Positions 24,479-38,669 of a stretch of 64,000 nucleotides of DNA are shown here, one piece after another (position 1 is the first letter of the stretch; the number at the start of each line of letters is the position of its first letter). The notes under the pieces were generated by a model that did not search any database, was not told the DNA's origin, and saw nothing but the letters and a program-made list of their open reading frames with translations. The stretch is from Erigeron canadensis (taxonomy: Eukaryota; Streptophyta; Magnoliopsida; Asterales; Asteraceae): NCBI RefSeq assembly GCF_010389155.1, contig NC_057762.1:35462055-35526054 (forward strand), given 5' to 3'. A program made the translations under genes and the position numbers.

Positions 24479-26576
24479 TGACTTTGAAGCAACTCATTTT
24501 GTAAAGAGAGGTGATTGTTTTTAAAACTTTTTAAAATATATTTATTACACTACTTAATTAATAGCTTCTGTTATAATATATAAGTTATTATTAATATACA
24601 GTTAAATAGATGTATTAGAAAAGAAAAGTGATATTCGTATCATTATATTTGATAGATCTACCACATCGTATAAATTGTACATCTAACTGTATAAGTTTGT
24701 ACTGTATATTAATAGTACAAATACGGAATACCACCTGCGACCTGCCTTTTGAAAAACATGTGTCGGTTACGATGTTGTAATTACTAGTACTTTGTTATTA
24801 GCTCAAAGATTAGGTACTCTTTATGTAAAGACAGTAAACTTGACACTTGAGGATATCCAATCTCATTCTTCCTCCCCCACATAGGCCACACTGATGGATC
24901 CCATGTTTACTTTCAGTCCCCCATTTTACTATTATTGTACTTTCTGTCACATTTTTCTATCCAGAAGTATTATTAAAAAGAAAAAGATAGTGGGGGTAGA
25001 TCTTTTTCCAAATAGAATTTTCAAAAGAATGAAAATGAAAGAAAAAAAGTCTCTACTATTTTGTATTTGCTTTTTGTCCAAAATCAAGTACAAGTCGCAT
25101 GTGTTTCCTTTCAACTTTGTTAATTTATACTGTTTTTAAAGGAGTAATGTTAGATAAAGCATGCAGTACCCATCTTAGGTAAAGCAAGGGGAATTACGTA
25201 AAATTCAGGGAGAGTTTAGGTAAAATTCAGAGGGGGGTCATGTATGTTTATCAAATTCAAAGGTTTAATTTGTAACTTTTTTTAATGTGACAGTACATAA
25301 GCTTAGGTAAAGTCTGCAATACGGATTATTTTTCTGTTTTTTAATTATTTAAAAGGCTCGAGTATTACTTTTTAAGGAACCATATTACTTTCTTAATTAT
25401 ATACAAAGTATATATAAAGGATTAAGTTGGGATCCAAAGTGTCTCACTCAGTCACTCATTACTCATTAGTACATGAAAACTGTGCAACTAATTTGTTAGC
25501 ACATATGTTTATTTAGTTTTAGAGCAAAGTTAGCTTGACGACAATGTAGGCCGGTGGTTTTCTGTAATCTACGAGTAATTTTTTACATTACATTTATCTA
25601 TAATCTCATGATTGTGTTAATTCTATGATTGTAATGTTCATTTCACATTGGACCAAACCGGAGTAGGATACTAGGATTATATAGATTTTCATTGTGATGA
25701 GAAGGGGTCATTTACACTATTTCGAAAACCCAACGTAAAGATCATCACAAGTGTCTATTTCGCAAAATAAATAAAAAATCATTAATACTTATACTATTAT
25801 CTTTCTATTATAAAATAATAACTATGAAAGTGACGTGATAATACCCACTAAGTTTGTCTCCTCTCATAAATATATTTGGTTCCCATCTCTGATTTACTTC
25901 ATGTAGAATAAATATTAATGAATACACACAAACTAAGATTCATGCGTTGATACTTGATACCATTGTTTGTATAGACAAAGCAAAATGATTGATAAAGTTA
26001 CCTGAATAACCCATATAATGCATACTAATCACTTTCCATCGAGTGATTAAAGTTGTTTTTGTCTTTTAACATACATATAATTGATAGCCATGGATTACTT
26101 TGTTGTTCCACTCTTTTATTAACTTATTGACTATTTTTTAATTTCATTGGTCAACTAAAAGGCAAACAGAACCAATAATAATTGAATTTATTACACAATT
26201 TGAAACAATGCATAGGTATTAGATAATTAGTGTGTACTAAACTACTAATTAAGATGTGTTCTATTAAGCTTTTGTGTGTCACATTCTCATTTTATTATGC
26301 TAACATCTAGAAATTAACTTCTATTGTATCAAAATGTGTACACTATATACTAGTATTATAGATAGATGTGATTTTTCATTTTACACGAAAGAATGTTTCT
26401 CATATGTGCTTTCTCTTTTACACGGAAGAATGTTTGTCATAAATCGTTGAAAGAGACATACTACCTAAGCACCGACATAATATCATCTTCATTTATAATA
26501 GGAAAAGATGAATATAAAGTTGTCCTATAGATTAAAAAACTAGTATGTGAATGTTTATGAACTTGGATGTCAGACA
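24479..26576. other. Intergenic, no gene seen
   Basis: AT-rich. Three TAGGTAAA words lie close together at about 25176-25310. No convincing coding or mobile feature. Confidence 0.5.
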
Positions 26577-26815
26577 GTCTTGCCAATAAGTTGGTGACCC
26601 ATTGGTAAGATCTTAGACCTTGGTGAAATCCACCATGATTCGAATCCTACTTATTACATTTGTAGGAGTGGTGGGGGAGGGGGGGGGGGGGGGTTCAAGA
26701 GTCTCGAGTTTCATCGCAAATATGCGTGTATACTGCCCAATTAGATGTCACTGTGGTGTCTTGAATGATAACTACTAACGACCAACTCGCTGTTAAGAAA
26801 AAGATGTTCTTACAT
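26577..26815 (+). mobile_element. Probable tRNA-derived SINE
   Basis: The head carries RNA polymerase III-like boxes: an A-box-like TTGGTGACCCATTGGTAAG (26591-26609) and a B-box-like GATTCGAATCC (26637-26647) at tRNA-like spacing. A long G run (26669-26693) follows inside it. Ends and target duplication are not resolved. Confidence 0.45.
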
Positions 26816-28445
26816 TTCCCATTGTTAACATTTTTTTGTTTGTGTGACTTGAGAGTAACTAGTATCGATAAAAAGAATGTATAAAGTTAATTTGAGGTGC
26901 ATTGCATTCTTGACTTGTAAAGTTATAAAATAAACAACTATACAAGACCCAAAAAATTGTTCTGTTTTAAAACCAAAATAGGTCGATCATGTTGGGACCA
27001 AATCAGAAGAAGATGGCATGCCAGAAATATGTAATAGGTTGGATGATTGATTGCAGTAGTATAGATGTATTAAATATATTATATAGACATAGATGCAGAT
27101 TATATGATATAAATGCTGCTGCTGGGAGAGAGATTATAGCTTGGTTTGAAGGCAACTGACACCACTCATTGACCTTGCAGTATAACTTGAATTCAATTCA
27201 TTCAATACCTTCTCCAACCCAGCCTCTTTGATCTTCATTTTCATCTACTATTGGCATTCTCAAAGTCAACATACTTAAATGTTCTCTCCTTTTTTGCAGA
27301 TTATTATTGAGAAGATATACAATATTGATTGTAAAAAGTTAATGACAGCATAAAATAATTACCATCTTTAAAGCGTTTTGATGGTCACTCATCTTGATGT
27401 TTTTACAAGATAGCCTAGGTTCTTTACCTCTTGAAGTAAAATACTTTGGAGTTGATCAAAATGGTCAATGGATACCCTTATTAGGCCGTGACTTGTAGAC
27501 GGTACATAACTACATATGAGTCAAAAGTCTCACTCTACTCGATTAATTTAAATTTTAAACACAGAAAACCACATTCGTTAAAATAATATGTAAAATATTA
27601 TAATCGCACATTTACCTACACTTTAGGTCTTCACCTTTTACATCTTTTGAAATCACACCGATATTTATAAATTTGTGCTAGTAAGATTGGCAGTTTACAG
27701 CTCTTTGGTTGTATGGCAACTCTAAATATCGTTAAGCTGAATGTTATTTACATGAAATGCTGATATACATATCATATGCCTAGTATTCTAGTATAGATAT
27801 CCTTGGTTGAAAACTATATTTACTCGGAGAATTGACTTTTTATTGTGAACTAGTGCGAGTAGCTTTTTCCCATTTTGAAATTGTTATATGTATCCAAAGT
27901 CCAAACTCAGCTTGGCTCATGCGCAATGCAGACTCGATATTGCTAAGCAATTTGACAAATTGTCTCATTTTATAGTAACAACAAACAAGTGATCAACAAA
28001 ATGCGAGTGCTAGGCATTTTGGCAAATCGTCTTGTTTTACTACCATAAATATTGGCATAAATACAGACGACTCAAAAGTCAAAATGCATACAGTAAAAAC
28101 TGAGAGCTATGTTAACAGAAATACTAATTGCACTCGGAAAATATATTAATCAATTCACTGAAAACATGCTCTTAAGATTACTTCACTTGTGTAATGTCAC
28201 ATAAGAGATGATTTTAGATTACCTAATTATGGAACACTGCTTAATACTAATATTAACTTAAAACCGCCAACCAATACTGCTATACACAGATATCTCCAAA
28301 TCAATCTAAACATTTCAACACTAAAACCCTCCCCTTAAACCATACTTAAACCCCAAACAACATAAACCAAGATAAAAGAAATATAAATACCAAACCTAAG
28401 CCTCAATACCCAAATCCATAAAACTTAACAGCAACCTTTATAGTT
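26816..28445. other. Intergenic and 3' flank of the receptor kinase gene
   Basis: AT-rich, no gene seen. The right-hand few hundred bases should be the 3' UTR of the minus-strand receptor kinase. Confidence 0.5.
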
Positions 28446-31400
28446 CTACAAGTTTAGAAGGTCTGCCGGCTGGTTTTCCCCTTCATTTTCTTCTGGTGAC
28501 ACTGCATTGGCTGGGGATGATGCTGGAGACGGTGAACCTGTGGTGGTGGTTGTTGGAGGCTTTGGTAGCTCGGTTAAGATTTGAACAACTTCTCTCATTG
28601 TTGGGCGCTCTACTGCCTGTTCTTCAACACACAACATTGCTGCATAGAACATGTGCATCACCTCATGGATTGGAACAGTGGAGAGTCTAGCATCCAAGAT
28701 TTTTAAAACGCCTTCCTTCTTACCATCAGTGATCTTCCTTACCCATTGAACAATGTCTACACCGTCACCAAATTCTCCAACAGGCTTCTTTCCAGTTACT
28801 AGCTCTAAAAGAACCACCCCAAAACTGTATACATCGCTCTTTTCATCAACCTTTAAAGTGTATGCATATTCTACAAACAATAATACACAGTCTTTAACAT
28901 CAGTACTCATATCATATGAAATATAAAGCAATATGTAAAAGCTAATGTTCAGAATGCTATATATACCTGGTGCGATGTAGCCATAAGAACCAGCAATGGC
29001 TGACATGCATTCTGAAGTGCCCGAATCCTGCATAAACTTAGCAAGTCCAAAATCCGCGACATGAGCTTCAAAGTTAGAATCCAAAAGTATGTTGTTGGAT
29101 TTAACATCGCGATGTAGGATCAAAGGCGAGCAATCATGGTGGAGATAGCAAAGACCCTTTGCAGCCTCCAATGCTATCTTATACCGAGTGTCCCAATGCA
29201 AATGACCACCTTTCTTACCATGTAACATCTCTCCCAAACTTCCATTCGGCATATACTCATAAACCAAAAGATTTGTCTCATGGTTTGAGCAAAAACCTAA
29301 TAACCTCACAATATGACGGTGTCTGATTCTCCCTAAAGTTTGAATCTCAGCATTGAACCCATGATCATGAGCTGAACCACGGCTCATTACTGGCAATCTT
29401 TTCACAGCCACCTGCTCGTTATTTGGCATAACCCCTTTGTAAACGATCCCAGCTCCACCTTTTCCAATAATGTTGTCTTCCTTCAAGCTATTAAGAACAT
29501 CATCACAAGTGAAATCCAACCGTTGGAAAGTAGTAAGCTTCCATGACCGCGCCACACTTCCTCTTTTTATCGATCGAGCCTTAAAGATTGCTGCAACAGC
29601 AAATGCAATAGAGCAAACAAGCAACCCAATAACAAGTAAAAGCTTCACAGAAGCAGAAAGGTGCTCTTTCGAATGTTCTTCATGAGTACCATTCATAACC
29701 CCGGTTTTACAAGGTCCTAAATACGGTCCACAAAGATCTGCATTCCCTAAAAATGAAGTATAATTGAAATAACTAAACTGACCAGTACCAGGAACCAACC
29801 CCGAAAGATTATTATATGAAAAGTCAACCGACGTCAAGCTTTGCATCGATCCAACAGACGTCGGAATCCTTCCAACCAAACGATTTCTTGACACATTCAA
29901 ATAATTCAAAATATGCATACTAGTAATTTCAGCTGGTATCTCACCCGAAAACTCATTCCTACTAAGATCAACATACGTCAACAACTTACACTTACTAATC
30001 TCAGGCGTTATCTCACCCGTAAACTCATTATCACTCAAATCAATCTTAGACAACTGCTTCAACTCCCCAATCTCCTTCGGAACCCGCCCACTAAACCTAT
30101 TACCATCAAGCAAAAGCTTCTGAACACCTCCTAACTTACTAATACTAGCAGGTAAAGAACCATTTAACCTATTATTCGACAAACTAACCTGTCCCAGACT
30201 AGTACTAACTAAATTCGACACATATAAACCCCCAGACAAATCATTATCTTGTAACTCGACTTGTGACAAGGCAGGCAAACCAAACAACCCAACCGGAATC
30301 GACCCGTTTAAGTAATTCTCACCCATCCGAATTCGACTCAACGACTTACATTCCCCTAATGAATCCGGAATTTTACCAAACAAAAAGTTCCCCAACAGAA
30401 TTAAAGTCTCAAGTTTGTTTCCAAAACATAAATTAAGCGGTAATGAACCGGTTAATTTATTTGAAGACAAATCAAGTATTCTTAACTTCCCATTCATTCC
30501 AAGCTGTTGAGGAATTACCCCAGTAAAATTATTTTCCCACAGCTGTAAAACTTCCAATTCAGGTAAATCACCTATATATATAGGAATAGATCCGTACAGC
30601 TTGTTACGAAATAAGTTTAGTAACGTCAAGTTCGTTAAGTTTTTAAACGATTCCGGTATTTCACCAGTGAATATATTGTTTGATAAATCCATTGATTTTA
30701 ACGACTTTAACGTTCCTAACTCTTCCGTTAACGGTCCGTTAAGTCCGTTAACTTGTAAAAATAATGTATCTAGGTTTTGTAACTTTCCGACTTCCGGTGG
30801 GACTTTCCCGGTGAGCCCGCAGTTAGCGGCGTCAAGTCGGATGAGGTTTTTAAGCTTACCGAGCTCCGGCGGTATTCCGCCCGAGTATGTGTTGTAGTAG
30901 CCTAGATACAGCTGTTTGAGTGTGGTCAAGTTTCCGAGCTCCGGCGGGATGAATCCGGTTAGCTCATTGCCGGAAACGGCGAGGTATTCGAGCGACGGAA
31001 ATCCGCCGTATGACGGCGGAATCTCGCCGGAAAAGTAGTTTCCGCCGAGATGAAGGTGGCGGATTGATGTGAGGTTAGAAACACTCGCCGGAAGTTCGCC
31101 GGTGAGATTGTTGTTGTAGAGATCAAGAACTTGAAGATACTTAAGACTTCCGAGCTCCGGCGGAAACGTTTCATTGAAGATATTGTTTGATAAGTTGAGA
31201 AACCGGAGACCGGAGATGGAAGAAAGTTCCGGCGGGATAGGTCCGGCGAAGTTGTTGGCGGCGACGGTGAGGTTTCTTAGATATCTGAGGTGGGCAATGT
31301 CGGAAGAGAGAATACCGGTAAGGTTAAGGCCGGAGATATCCAAACCGGTCACGTGACGGTTAGTATCGCACGTGACGCCAGACCACGTGCAATGGCGGGT

Positions 31401-31541
31401 GGTTATTTTCCATGAAGAAAGTGAGGACTGTGGGTCTTGTGTTATGGAGGTTTTTAATGAAAGTAAGGCTTTGTATTCCGGTAATCGGAGTGGTTTTCCG
31501 GTGGCTAGAAAAAGGAAAAGAAAAAGAAAGAAAAGTTTCAT
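28446..31541 (-). CDS. BAM1: BAM1/BAM2-like LRR receptor-like kinase (2 exons, 999 aa)
   Basis: Exons on the minus strand are 28967-31541 and 28446-28870; the GT-AG intron is 28871-28966. The joined product is 999 aa, close to Arabidopsis BAM1. The start chosen is the Met at 31541, because [15 protein letters not shown] is a good signal peptide; an in-frame Met 27 codons upstream lacks one. Order: signal peptide, LRR N-cap with HCTWSGVTC, about 20 LRRs, paired cysteines ([10 protein letters not shown]), a membrane helix ([17 protein letters not shown]), then a Ser/Thr kinase with [27 protein letters not shown] and, after splicing, APEYAY. The C-terminus ends PADLLNL as in BAM proteins. BAM kinases sit at the plasma membrane and perceive CLE peptides in meristem and anther development. 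All catalytic motifs are intact. BAM1 versus BAM2 is not settled. Confidence 0.93.
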   Translation of the reverse strand: MKLFFLFLFLFLATGKPLRLPEYKALLSLKTSITQDPQSSLSSWKITTRHCTWSGVTCDTNRHVTGLDISGLNLTGILSSDIAHLRYLRNLTVAANNFAGPIPPELSSISGLRFLNLSNNIFNETFPPELGSLKYLQVLDLYNNNLTGELPASVSNLTSIRHLHLGGNYFSGEIPPSYGGFPSLEYLAVSGNELTGFIPPELGNLTTLKQLYLGYYNTYSGGIPPELGKLKNLIRLDAANCGLTGKVPPEVGKLQNLDTLFLQVNGLNGPLTEELGTLKSLKSMDLSNNIFTGEIPESFKNLTNLTLLNLFRNKLYGSIPIYIGDLPELEVLQLWENNFTGVIPQQLGMNGKLRILDLSSNKLTGSLPLNLCFGNKLETLILLGNFLFGKIPDSLGECKSLSRIRMGENYLNGSIPVGLFGLPALSQVELQDNDLSGGLYVSNLVSTSLGQVSLSNNRLNGSLPASISKLGGVQKLLLDGNRFSGRVPKEIGELKQLSKIDLSDNEFTGEITPEISKCKLLTYVDLSRNEFSGEIPAEITSMHILNYLNVSRNRLVGRIPTSVGSMQSLTSVDFSYNNLSGLVPGTGQFSYFNYTSFLGNADLCGPYLGPCKTGVMNGTHEEHSKEHLSASVKLLLVIGLLVCSIAFAVAAIFKARSIKRGSVARSWKLTTFQRLDFTCDDVLNSLKEDNIIGKGGAGIVYKGVMPNNEQVAVKRLPVMSRGSAHDHGFNAEIQTLGRIRHRHIVRLLGFCSNHETNLLVYEYMPNGSLGEMLHGKKGGHLHWDTRYKIALEAAKGLCYLHHDCSPLILHRDVKSNNILLDSNFEAHVADFGLAKFMQDSGTSECMSAIAGSYGYIAPGIYSILNISFYILLYISYDMSTDVKDCVLLFVEYAYTLKVDEKSDVYSFGVVLLELVTGKKPVGEFGDGVDIVQWVRKITDGKKEGVLKILDARLSTVPIHEVMHMFYAAMLCVEEQAVERPTMREVVQILTELPKPPTTTTTGSPSPASSPANAVSPEENEGENQPADLLNL
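28871..28966 (-). other. In-frame stop-free intron of the BAM1-like gene
   Basis: 96 nt (32 codons), with donor GTATAT and acceptor TTTGTAG, interrupting the APE motif of the kinase. It has no stop in the reading frame, so unspliced mRNA would still encode a continuous protein, with a hydrophobic insert. Confidence 0.85.
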
Positions 31542-34500
31542 TATTATAATTTTATGGTGTTTGTTGCACAGACACAGAGTGTGTTTAAAAATCGAGGAGG
31601 CTAAAATGAGGGAAAATGACAAGCCAAAAAGGATGTGTATACTATAGGATTTTATTTTTTAAATTCTTTTTGGAAAAGCAGATTTCTAGGATGTGTGTAT
31701 AGGATAATGGGAGGTCAAAAGGGTCTTTTGAGTGCTTTTTTGTGTTGTCATGTTTTTTGGTTTTTTACTTTGAATTGGTTTATTTTTGGTAATGGAAAAG
31801 TTAGAATTGTTTTTTTTTTTACGATCATCAATCAAGAATGAAAAAGTTATAAATGGAGGAGATTTCATTTGAAGAAAATATAATGCTCTTAAAAAGTTAC
31901 TCGTATATAAAAATGATTTTGCTATAGTGTATCATACATGTGTATATAATTAATTTTTGTTGTAAAGATGACAACATTGGTCTAAAGCTTTTAACTTCAA
32001 CATCGGTAAAAACTTTTAACAGATTAGCTTTTATGTTCAACAATAGCTTTTCATATTTGCTTGGTTTTCTCTTTTTGCAACTTAATTAATACAGAGTATA
32101 TGACACATCTTTATACAAGACGACATTTAATTCAAGTAACAAATTGGTCGTTGTCAACTTTCAGGTTCGACAGTAGAGATTTGAGAAGGGCAATAATGCC
32201 CCAATCACTGCTTTATTTCGAAACATAGCATGAAAGCAAGTTTTATATGCATATACGTATAGTTATAGCGGTTTATATATGTTAAGTCGTTAACTATCAT
32301 ATTTTTCGCTATAAAGTACAATGCTTGGCTATTTATCAATTTTATTGACAAAGTTCCTTATATCTTAGTCCCTTTAGTTCATTTTTATACTACATCAATG
32401 GTTCACCTTAGACCTCATACTAAAATTAAGGAAAAAAAATTAAGAAAGAGAGAAGACAATCTTTTCATTTGTGAAGATTAGGCAAAATTATCTTTCCTAA
32501 GGTAATTCAAGAACATAAAATATCTTATCCTCACATGTTTTTCCTTGTACATTCCTAGCTAGGTGCAATGCCCTTAGCGGGTTTAGAGGCCATGAGGGTA
32601 TGCTGTATGCATCTGACTTACATGAGCCTGGTGTGTAATTTTAGATCATCAATTTCATCGTGGATTTAAAATGTCGAGTGACTTAGCTAATTAGAGATCA
32701 AACTGGTAATTAATTAGCGTGAGTTGATTAGAGACTAGACTAACGAGCAAGAGTTATTGATCAATGACTATGTTACTTACAACATGTTAATTTATGGGTC
32801 ACCCTGATATCAAATAAATTGTTGCAAGTTAATTAATAAATGCTCAAATAACTAGTTAAACTTTTTACAAAATCCTTTCAATTCATTAGCAAATTAAGTC
32901 TAATGCGTAACAACTTCTGACATCTTTGCCCTGGTTATGAACTCGTTTTGTTAGTAGTCACGTCCAACTGCCCCAAAATGTGATAGAGGGCGATAATCTT
33001 GCTGATGAAAAACAGTAAAAAGGTTGCTTTTATGAAAAAAAAAATGTTTTCATTTTAATAATAATTTGGGCCTACTAACTAAAACCATGCTAACAACATG
33101 ACCAACCATCTAGAGAATCATTTCACCTAATATACCTTATCTTATGTTTATTCTTTTCTATTTTAGTTTATATTTCGTATATGTTAAAAAACCATAGACT
33201 ACTCAATCAATTGAATTTTTATGGAAAAAAAAAAGAAAAAGAGAAAGAGAAGATAAAAATTAAAAGAGGCTTTGGGTGTTTGATCAAGTCCGTCTAAAGC
33301 AAGCATCTAATTTTATTTCTTGATTTAAAACTCGATGATTTTAGGTGTTTAATGTAGTCTCATATTCGTGTTCAATTGCATTATTCATATGCAACACATG
33401 TCAATAATTGAAATAACATGTCTTTAACATTAAAAGCACTGCTTTAGAATTTGGAGACCATCATACAATATAAATGCTTTCTATTTATATATATGGATCA
33501 TACATATGAATTCTAGTTTCTAGATCGTTATATATGGCCCCGCTCATATTGTAATAGCATAATCACTGAAATCTTCAATGTCTGTGAGAATAATGACCAT
33601 GATTGATGGAATCACAAAGAAAATGAAGTTTCATAAGAACTGGAATCTTTTGTAACATTATTAAAACTGCAAGGACTTATTGGTAAATCGGATTTGGGCG
33701 ATTATAATTGGACGAGTTTTTTCATGTTTACAAATGTACGTGTCCTAAACGGGAAATCCGTAGAATTTATTTTAAGTAATGATAAATTTTGTACGCCTAA
33801 AAATTATCATAATCATGAAATGATAACATTTGAGAAAATAAAGAGTTAAAATTAGAAAAGAAACTTAATAGAATCGATATGTCAAGTTCTAAAGACTTTA
33901 GATTGATGTTTAAGCATATAATCTAGGTTCATTAATATATTTTTTTAAAACCTATCTTCAAGGTTTACTGGGAACATTCGAACATAAAAATGTGAGACAA
34001 TAGAACGTTTGAGTGTTCAACCATTAAACTTCCTTCATGATGGTAGTTGGCACACTTGGGCATAGACCAAAAGTATATATTCACACACCAAAACTATAAA
34101 AATAAGTGCCACATTAATTATACAATTACATATAAGATATAACATATTGTTGATGCCGTATAAAGTAAATATGAAAGTTACAAAATTCACCTTCCATAAC
34201 ATATTGACGGGGTGCATAGGTTAAAGAAGTGCCAGCATAGTGATGGAGTGACTGATCGGCAGGGATAGACAGGGGACCCCATAATATATATTGAGATAGC
34301 TTCACACTACCTCTTTTCATCTATATTACCAAACACTCCACTGCATGTTAAAGATGTAAGGTTTTAACATTACCATTTTATTTTTGTAATTTTGGCATCT
34401 TATACAAATTTTAATTTGACTGTTTCATGGAATTTATATAAACTTCTCAACAACGTTTGGGAAAATTTTAAGCTACGTCATAGCTAGCATCTGAAAAGGT

Positions 34501-36033
34501 ATAGGCAAATGATAGGATTTTAAAACTAATTAAAATTGTGAACTCGTATGTCAACCACTGTATATTTAATGATCATCAATATATTATATATATTGTATCA
34601 TTGTATGTCGAAATGTTGCTTTCATGGGTTTTAAAGAAGCATATCACTTCAATAACACTAGAAAATGATAAATTAGTCTTCTATCTTGAACTATTAAAAT
34701 ATTAAGGGAAAATTACCTCGTAATTCATTTCGCAATGCTTAAATCAGAGATTCAACTTTTAAACATGCTTTCATGTAAAAGCCTTTGGGTTACTTCAGCA
34801 AGTCTAGCTAATCATGATCACTAATTTCTGCGGTACTTTGATTTAAAACACTACACACCTCATGAAACGCTACCAAAAAGTAAAACTGGATCGACAATTT
34901 ATACTAATAAACATAGATGGTGTTAAAACACAAATAAGTTGTCCGGGATCAACAAATAAGTCAATTGTGGATGATGGTGGTAAAGTGGTATAGATACTGG
35001 ATATAGTTATCAGCAGCAACCAATAATTGGTCGTTATCTTTTTCTTTTTCAAGTGAACAATAAGCTTATCATCAATCTGCAAGTATTTTTTGTAATGAAA
35101 ATACACTGTGTTTGACAAGAAATGCCCCTAATTAATTAGACCTATATGAGACACTTATCTGAGTGTGCAATTGATTCATGCAAATTCACGAGCCAAGCGA
35201 GATTGACTTGATAAGCACTCGAAGTTGACTATGTTTAAATTGTGTTGAGCTCGAACATCAAAATACTCAACTAGTATATATTGCTACATAACTATAATCT
35301 TGTCTAATCTAGTCGAGTTCAAAACTATTAAACCGGGTCAGTATGAATTTATCAATAATCAAGCCCAATACAGCTCGACTACCCTTACAAGTATCAAACT
35401 ATCAATTTCTCTGATAAAGGCTTGAGCTAATGAGCTCTATTGCGAGTTTCAAAGCTGATAAACAAGTCAAAATCAAGCCAATGTATCAACTTAATTACAC
35501 CCAGATTGACAATTAATTTAGAAACACAGGTACAAAAGTATCTATATTTCGAGTACTTTAGTTTAGCATTTTACTTAGAGTTAAGTACTTGAAATGTAAC
35601 TAAATATAATCAAATGTCTATAATAGGAAGGAAATAAGGTTTTGGACATTGTATGTCAACAACTTGATAAATTGTCTATATTATGTAATATGACATACGT
35701 AACAACCCATATGAGCCGCCACATGCAAGTTTTGATTGGTCAGCTCATGATTTGAACATTTTTACCAAGTTTTTAATAATACATAATATCCAATCTGATA
35801 GTTGGTTGCTACTATAAACATTTGATCATAGTTAGTTACATTTTGAATCACTTAACCTTTTTACTCATTGTTCTGGATATATAACTTTGTGGCTTGTCGT
35901 ATGGTGTTGTAAGAAATGAATTAAATTGTATGGATATTATAATAGGTGTTTTAGTTTATCACTATCTTAACTACAATTTTGTTTGGACAAACTTGAATAC
36001 TTAGATAATAACAATTTATAGGATTTATTTATA
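31542..36033. other. Upstream region of the BAM1-like gene and intergenic DNA
   Basis: The first few hundred bases should hold the 5' UTR and promoter; I see no certain TATA box. The rest is AT-rich. Minus-strand frames at 34035-34320 have no recognisable motif. At about 35160-35510 there are several CTCGA/TCGAG words of the kind found in decayed hAT MITEs, but no clear ends. Confidence 0.5.
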
Positions 36034-36197
36034 AGGGGTTTGCTAAATACAGTCTTTAGGGCTGTGTTTAAGGTGCATAAATTATTTGTACATTTACCAT
36101 GAAAATCAGGGGGCAGACTTTTAATATGAAATGTACAAGTATTTTTATGCACGTTAAATACAGCCCTTGCCCTTAGGGCTGTATTTAGCATTTCTCT
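36034..36197. mobile_element. Small palindromic MITE, copy 1 of a two-copy family
   Basis: The left end AGGGGTTTGCTAAATACAG and the inverted right end AGAGAAATGCTAAATACAG pair, with TAGGGCTGT just inside both. The inner sequence matches 56729-56885 in inverse orientation, including a stretch around CCCCCTGATTTTCATG. Edges are approximate. Confidence 0.72.
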
Positions 36198-36773
36198 ATG
36201 TATAAATAAACAAACTTTTGCCTACTCTATGTTCTTAAATCGACAACTTTAGTTCATCGAATTCTAAGTTAACCTTTTTAATAATCAACTTAAGTTAAAA
36301 TTAAATTACTCGTAAAATATATAACAAAGGATGGTCCCCAAAAAGTTTAATTAATACAGTATGTTCTTGTTGGGTAGAATGGTAGATAGGAGTATTATAT
36401 AGTATTGGGCTTAGTTGGTGCTGGGCCAATAGGCTTTTGCCAGACCATATTGGTTTCATTTTCCATGTCTCAAATCGTTCCCTCTTTGTCTCTTACTACT
36501 TACTAGGGATGACTGTTGAATAGTTTTTAAACTTCAAGAATCATATCAATTATTTGGGTTTCAAATGCATGATTAATTATTATACTTTGGCAGTTTTTTG
36601 GCCCCTTCACTTCACAAACAAGACAATATAGTATGAAATCAACATATAATCTATATGTTTAAGACTTAACACATTAAAGAAAAAGAGATAAGTGATTACA
36701 ACTCACAAAAATGGGACTATTTTGTAGGGTTTTATTGTTGTTCGACCCTACGATCATACAAACGATCTTACTA
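36198..36773. other. Intergenic, no gene seen
   Basis: AT-rich; nothing recognisable. Confidence 0.5.
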
Positions 36774-38001
36774 TCCCGACATATTTTATTATACTAAAGC
36801 ACAATTGCTTTAATAACTTATCGACCAATCACAGCTCTCGATTTCTTAAAGTTGACTTTTTTTTTTCAATTTTGACTTTAATTTACACTTTTTTGTTTTC
36901 CATTACAAATTTACACTTTTTACCCAACAGTTTTAATATAATAAATAAATAAATAATAGCTTATATATATCCGATAAAATAATAACTAATATTTATCCAA
37001 TAAAATAATAGCTAATATATATCCAATAATATGTTCTATCATATATATAAAATTAGTTATATAAAAATAAATTAAATTTATTGTAAATATATTAAGATTT
37101 TAGTAGTAATTGTACAATTTTAATTTTAATTTTAATTTTAATCTTAATCTTAATCTTACTATATACTATGAGACAGTTGAACTGATGACTAATTAACCAA
37201 CCACATCGTTCGATTTCATCAAATTGACTTTTGATGATGTCATCATTTAGATAAGCTACAAATTAAAAATCCTAATAATCATTATCCAAATATATTATTA
37301 TATTAATATTTATATTAATTTGTAAAAAAAGTATCATTAATTTACACTTTTTTGTTTTCCATCAATAATTTACACTTTTTAGCCCTGGATACTTAATTTA
37401 TATTTATTTTTACATAGAGAATTTTTTAAAATTTACAATCATTTAATTAAATAAAAAAAATTTGAACATATGAAATATTTTCTAAAAAAATTATTTGAAA
37501 ACCTAATGACTTATTAACAAATATTAAAAGAGTCCTAATTGTTATCAAAGAATATAAAAACAATCCTAATTGTTATCATATTATCATAGAACAAGTGATT
37601 GAAAATAAACATATGCGTATTATGAACGCGCATCATGATTAAATACATATACTTGAATGTCAAGTTCGGGATCACAAATATGTTTATTTTTTAATTCTTA
37701 ATTATTTTTCCTAATAATATCACATTATGAGTAAATCTGTTTCAAAATATATTATAATGGAGAAATTATTATATATAGCATGTGCCTTGTGGAATGACTA
37801 CGACAAATAATTTCATCAATATGTCTAGGCTAATAATGACAGTGAGGAACTTATGATTATTGTACTACAACTTGCAAAATATAATACTTAAAACCGTGTT
37901 TTTTTAAAATTGTAAGTTTTTATGACTTAAATGTAAGAAGATATAATATTGTTAATATCGTAAATCCTGTGTCCAGTGTTGGACACGGGTCTAAAATCTA
38001 G
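36774..38001 (+). mobile_element. Non-autonomous Helitron (3' end well supported)
   Basis: The 3' terminus has a 9-bp hairpin (37966-37974 with 37981-37989, CCTGTGTCC against GGACACGGG) followed eight bases later by CTAG and then T, the Helitron hallmark. The proposed 5' end is TC at 36774 after an A, followed by TATACTAAAGCACAATTGC-type text common at Helitron starts; this end is less certain. The interior has a TTTTAA repeat (about 37117-37155) and no Rep/helicase coding. Confidence 0.6.
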
Positions 38002-38660
38002 TTGTTACCTATACTAAAAACTAACTTAAATTTTACAAGTTAAATTACATAAAGTACAACATAGCTAATGCATCATGTCCCACAATTTTTTTTTCTAGTT
38101 TCTTCTTGTAGTTTTTACTTTTTAACATTTAACCCCCAAAAATTTTTATGTCTATATTTAATAATAACTAACTTTATGATCTCATGTTTTTATCACATAA
38201 GTTTTACATGTTTACGATTTTACTCTTAAGAATTTTGTATTTGTTTTTTTTATTTTCTTTCTCATCTTCGAACTTTATAACCTTACGATTTTCAATCATG
38301 GTTTTTCTTAAGATTTGGTTTTATTATCCATTACTCACTTTTAGATGTATTTTTATTGTATCACATTGAGACATTATATAGTTATATCCATATTTGCTGT
38401 GTTTGTTGAAATTGTTTTTATCTTCCTTGAAAGTAGTCATTAACTTTTCTTTATGTATAGCAACAACTACAAGCTCTGTTTGTTGATAATTTTATCATGT
38501 TTATATTCAAATTCTGTTGTTTGAAAAACATGTTCCGCAGCAACTCGCAGGTAAATTGACTAGTGCATTCCTATTATACAAGGGATCCTATCACGATATT
38601 ACACAGTTTACTATTAGTGGGACCACAGGATCGGACGATCCTAAAATTATATATATTATA
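38002..38660. other. Intergenic, no gene seen
   Basis: AT-rich; a short frame at 38184-38369 is hydrophobic and low-complexity. Confidence 0.5.
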
Positions 38661-38669
38661 TTGGCTTAC

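Noticed and set aside
34035..34320. Minus-strand frames of 60 and 64 codons
   Set aside because: I could not match them to any family; overlapping frames and no splice context.
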